A stretch of 6,448 bases of DNA, taken from positions 1-6,448 of the forward strand of contig JAEWOA010000030.1 in NCBI GenBank assembly GCA_023461115.1, written 5' to 3'. The notes beneath the pieces were generated by a model, which was given only the letters and a program-made list of their open reading frames with translations, did no database searches and was not told the origin of the DNA. Positions 4,887 through 6,448 of the stretch are shown in pieces. Source of the stretch: Actinomycetes bacterium. Lineage in GTDB: Bacteria; Actinomycetota; Actinomycetes; Actinomycetales; Cellulomonadaceae. Made by a program: the position numbers and the translations under genes. Each line of letters opens with the position of its first letter. Positions within the stretch are counted from its first letter, which is position 1.

Positions 4887-5681
4887 TCAGTCGAGCCCGA
4901 GAGTCGCCAGCCAGGCCGCGGGGATCAGCGCGTACCCGACGAACACCGTCACGTCCATGAGCGTGTGCGCGACGACGAGCGGCATCACGCGCCGCCGCCA
5001 TGCGTAGTACCCCGCGAACACGAGCCCCATCACGACGTTCCCGAAGAACGGCCCCCAGCCCTGGTACAGGTGGTACGAGCCGCGCAGGAGCGCGCTCGCG
5101 ACGATGATCAGGGGCGTCGCCCAGCGCAGCTCGCGGAGCCGTTCCATCAGGTACGCGACCGCGACGACCTCTTCCAGCAGCGCGTTCTTGAGCGCCAGGA
5201 CGATCAGCAGCGGGATGGTCCACCAGTGGTCGGTCAGGCCGCTGGCCTGCACCTCCACCGTGATGCCGAGCGCACGGCCGAGCGCGTACAGCCCGAGCCC
5301 GGGAATGCCGATCACCGCGGCCAGCGCCGCGCCCATGCCCAGGTCCCGCCACGGCCGCGCGAAGTCCAGGCCGATGCGCCGCGCCGCGGACCGGCCGTTG
5401 GCCGAGAGCAGGTACAGCACGAGGGCCACGGGAACCAGGGCGAAACCCAGTTGGAGCACCTGGTAGACGACGTCGAGCCAGGGGCGCTCGTTGATCGTCG
5501 GGTTGATGGTGGTGGACTGGTCGCCGAGCGCCGGGCCGGCGGTGAGCCGGTCCAGGATGTTGACCAGCGCGTACACGCCGCTGCGCCCCAGTGACAGGCC
5601 GAGCACGATCCAGATCTCGACGGTCAGCCGTCGGCGCCACGCCTGGTCCGAGACGGGTGGGGCCGCAGTGGTCTCGTGCAT
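4887..5681 (-). CDS. CPBP-family intramembrane glutamic endopeptidase homologue
   Basis: The 264-residue membrane protein has hydrophobic segments at about residues 22-44, 67-93, 115-138, 155-175, 188-199, 211-227 and 233-255. The C-terminal half carries the CPBP (CAAX protease and bacteriocin-processing) signature. It has the glutamate pair of motif 1 in NALLEEVVAVAYL (166-178; the usual Arg after EE is absent, as in many actinobacterial members), a motif-2 His in LLRGSYHLYQG (198-208, H204), the FFGNVVMG stretch (212-219), and motif 3 VVAHTLMD (236-243, H239 and D243). The putative active-site residues therefore look intact, and an intramembrane protease role is plausible; the substrate is unknown. 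The start at ATG 5681 is preferred: it has no Shine-Dalgarno, but a TAGCCT box lies 7 nt before it, as for leaderless genes. An in-frame GTG at 5717 falls on the terminator hairpin of the upstream ATPase gene. The gene is probably transcribed alone. Confidence 0.88.
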   Translation of the reverse strand: MHETTAAPPVSDQAWRRRLTVEIWIVLGLSLGRSGVYALVNILDRLTAGPALGDQSTTINPTINERPWLDVVYQVLQLGFALVPVALVLYLLSANGRSAARRIGLDFARPWRDLGMGAALAAVIGIPGLGLYALGRALGITVEVQASGLTDHWWTIPLLIVLALKNALLEEVVAVAYLMERLRELRWATPLIIVASALLRGSYHLYQGWGPFFGNVVMGLVFAGYYAWRRRVMPLVVAHTLMDVTVFVGYALIPAAWLATLGLD

Positions 5682-5688
5682 GCGCCGA

Positions 5689-5694
5689 AGGCTA
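5689..5694 (-). promoter_or_regulatory. -10 box for a leaderless transcript of the CPBP gene
   Basis: On the minus strand TAGCCT (5694-5689) is followed by seven bases (TCGGCGC) and then ATG 5681, placing the predicted transcript start at the start codon. The arrangement matches the one before the flippase-like gene. No -35 box is obvious. Confidence 0.5.
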
Positions 5695-5716
5695 GTCCCG
5701 GCGCCCGTCCAACCCA

Positions 5717-5740
5717 CCCCGAGCGCCCGACCGCTCGGGG
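5717..5740 (-). terminator. Hairpin terminator after the copper ATPase gene
   Basis: A perfect 9-bp stem (5717-5725 with 5732-5740, CCCCGAGCG/CGCTCGGGG) with a 6-nt loop lies 25 nt past the stop codon of the minus-strand ATPase gene. It is followed on that strand by a short GU-rich stretch rather than a true U-tract. It separates the ATPase gene from the CPBP promoter. Confidence 0.6.
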
Positions 5741-5763
5741 CCCGGGTGCCCGGGTGCCCGGGG
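5740..5763. repeat. Three tandem 8-bp repeats (GCCCGGGT)
   Basis: GCCCGGGT occurs at 5740-5747 and 5748-5755, and GCCCGGGG follows at 5756-5763, two bases before the ATPase stop codon. Each unit contains the palindrome CCCGGG. This is probably a slippage-prone microsatellite; no function can be inferred. Confidence 0.8.
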
Positions 5764-5765
5764 GC

Positions 5766-6448
5766 TCAGACGAAGCGGCGCAGGCGCAGGCTGTTGCCCA
5801 CCACCAGCACCGACGAGAACGCCATCGCGGCGCCCGCGATCATCGGGTTGAGCAAGCCGAACGCCGCCAGCGGCACCGCAGCCACGTTGTACGCGAACGC
5901 CCAGAACAGGTTCTGCTTGATCACGCGCAGCGTCGCCGACGACAAGCGGATCGCCTGCGCGGCCGAGCGCAGGTCGCCCCGGACCAGGGTCACGTCGGCG
6001 GCCTCGATCGCGACGTCCGTGCCCGTGCCCATCGCCAGGCCCAGGTCCGCCTGCGCGAGCGCCGCGGCGTCGTTCACGCCGTCGCCGACCATCGCGACCC
6101 GGCGGCCCTCGGCCTGCAGCCGCGCCACCGCGGCGACCTTGTCCTCGGGCAGGACCTGCGCGACCACCTCGTCGATCCCCACCGCGGCCGCGACCGCGCG
6201 CGCGGCGCCCTCGTTGTCGCCGGTCAGCAGGACCGGGCGCAGCCCGAGCGCGCGGAGCTCGCCGACGGCCTGCCGGGACGTGTCCTTGAGGGGATCGCGG
6301 ACCACGAGGGTCGCGCGCGCCAGGCCGTCCCACGCGACGACGACGGCGGTGGCTCCGGCGGCTTCCGCGCGCGCGACGTCCGCGCGCACGCCCTGCGTGT
6401 CCACGCCCTGTTGGTCGAGCCAGGCCGCGCGCCCGACGAGCACGCGCC
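5766..6448 (-). CDS. Cu+-translocating P1B-type ATPase, C-terminal part (partial, runs off right edge)
   Basis: About 226 codons are visible, covering the end of the nucleotide-binding domain, the phosphorylation domain and the last two transmembrane helices. The gene begins beyond base 6448, and the GTG at 6443-6441 is an internal valine codon. Seen in order are a VLVG stretch at the end of the N domain, AWDGLAR, the VVRDPLKDTS segment, LLTGDN, LPEDKV, the hinge motif MVGDGVNDAAALAQADLGLA, the GTGTDVAIEA segment and KQNLFWAF. The final helices carry YN (in FAYNVAA) and MxxSS (in AMAFSSV), the transmembrane residues that define Cu+ selectivity in the P1B-1 (CopA-like) subgroup. The protein ends NSLRLRRFV, typical of the family. 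It uses ATP to export Cu(I), or related Ag(I), across the cytoplasmic membrane. The phosphorylated DKTG Asp and N-terminal metal-binding domains are outside the window. A CopA/CtpA-type name would be reasonable but cannot be settled from this fragment. Confidence 0.93.
   Translation of the reverse strand, partial: RVLVGRAAWLDQQGVDTQGVRADVARAEAAGATAVVVAWDGLARATLVVRDPLKDTSRQAVGELRALGLRPVLLTGDNEGAARAVAAAVGIDEVVAQVLPEDKVAAVARLQAEGRRVAMVGDGVNDAAALAQADLGLAMGTGTDVAIEAADVTLVRGDLRSAAQAIRLSSATLRVIKQNLFWAFAYNVAAVPLAAFGLLNPMIAGAAMAFSSVLVVGNSLRLRRFV

Noticed and set aside
5682..5717. Upstream GTG start for the CPBP protein
   Set aside because: It sits on the stem of the ATPase terminator and upstream of the TAGCCT box that fits a leaderless start at 5681.

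Overview
This window looks like chromosomal DNA of a high-GC actinobacterium, probably of the Micrococcales (Cellulomonas-like). Supporting this are the very high GC content, the near-exclusive G or C in codon third positions, two genes with leaderless-type starts (a TAGnCT box 6-7 nt before ATG), and the gene families present (SHOCT-domain membrane protein, a kinase-like/LPG-synthase-TM fusion, HdeD-like DUF308 protein, CPBP protease homologue, Cu+-ATPase). The genus is inference. No tRNA, rRNA, CRISPR array, insertion sequence or phage gene was seen.

Left part (1-940). A secreted or membrane-anchored protein gene runs off the left edge on the minus strand; only its signal-peptide end is visible. 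Its AT-rich promoter, with an operator-like repeat, lies around 195-231. A roughly 490-bp gap follows. It holds a possible folded element (240-318) and what looks like a frameshifted relic of a SpoIIE/PP2C-type phosphatase (327-502). Next comes the most notable locus: a well-conserved cyclic-di-GMP-I (GEMM-I) riboswitch at 631-718, whose closing P1 helix contains part of the ribosome binding site of a 50-residue orphan small protein (727-879). A strong hairpin terminator follows at once, so this is a monocistronic, second-messenger-controlled small-protein gene.

Middle part (940-4886). A small two-helix SHOCT-domain membrane protein (1067-1441, plus) converges on a large 857-residue membrane protein (1540-4113, minus), and a 15-bp bidirectional terminator hairpin sits between them. 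The large protein has an N-terminal membrane bundle, a degenerate kinase-like cytoplasmic domain and a C-terminal MprF/AglD-type flippase bundle. Divergently from it runs a six-helix HdeD/DUF308 protein (4311-4886, plus).

Right part (4887-6448). A CPBP-family intramembrane protease homologue (4887-5681, minus) abuts the DUF308 gene tail to tail with no base between the stop codons. Upstream of it lies the 3' end of a Cu+-type P1B ATPase (5766 to the right edge, minus), separated by a terminator hairpin and three 8-bp tandem repeats.

The genes do not form one pathway. Most encode envelope or membrane proteins in short, mostly single-gene units. The riboswitch shows that c-di-GMP signalling reaches at least one of them.
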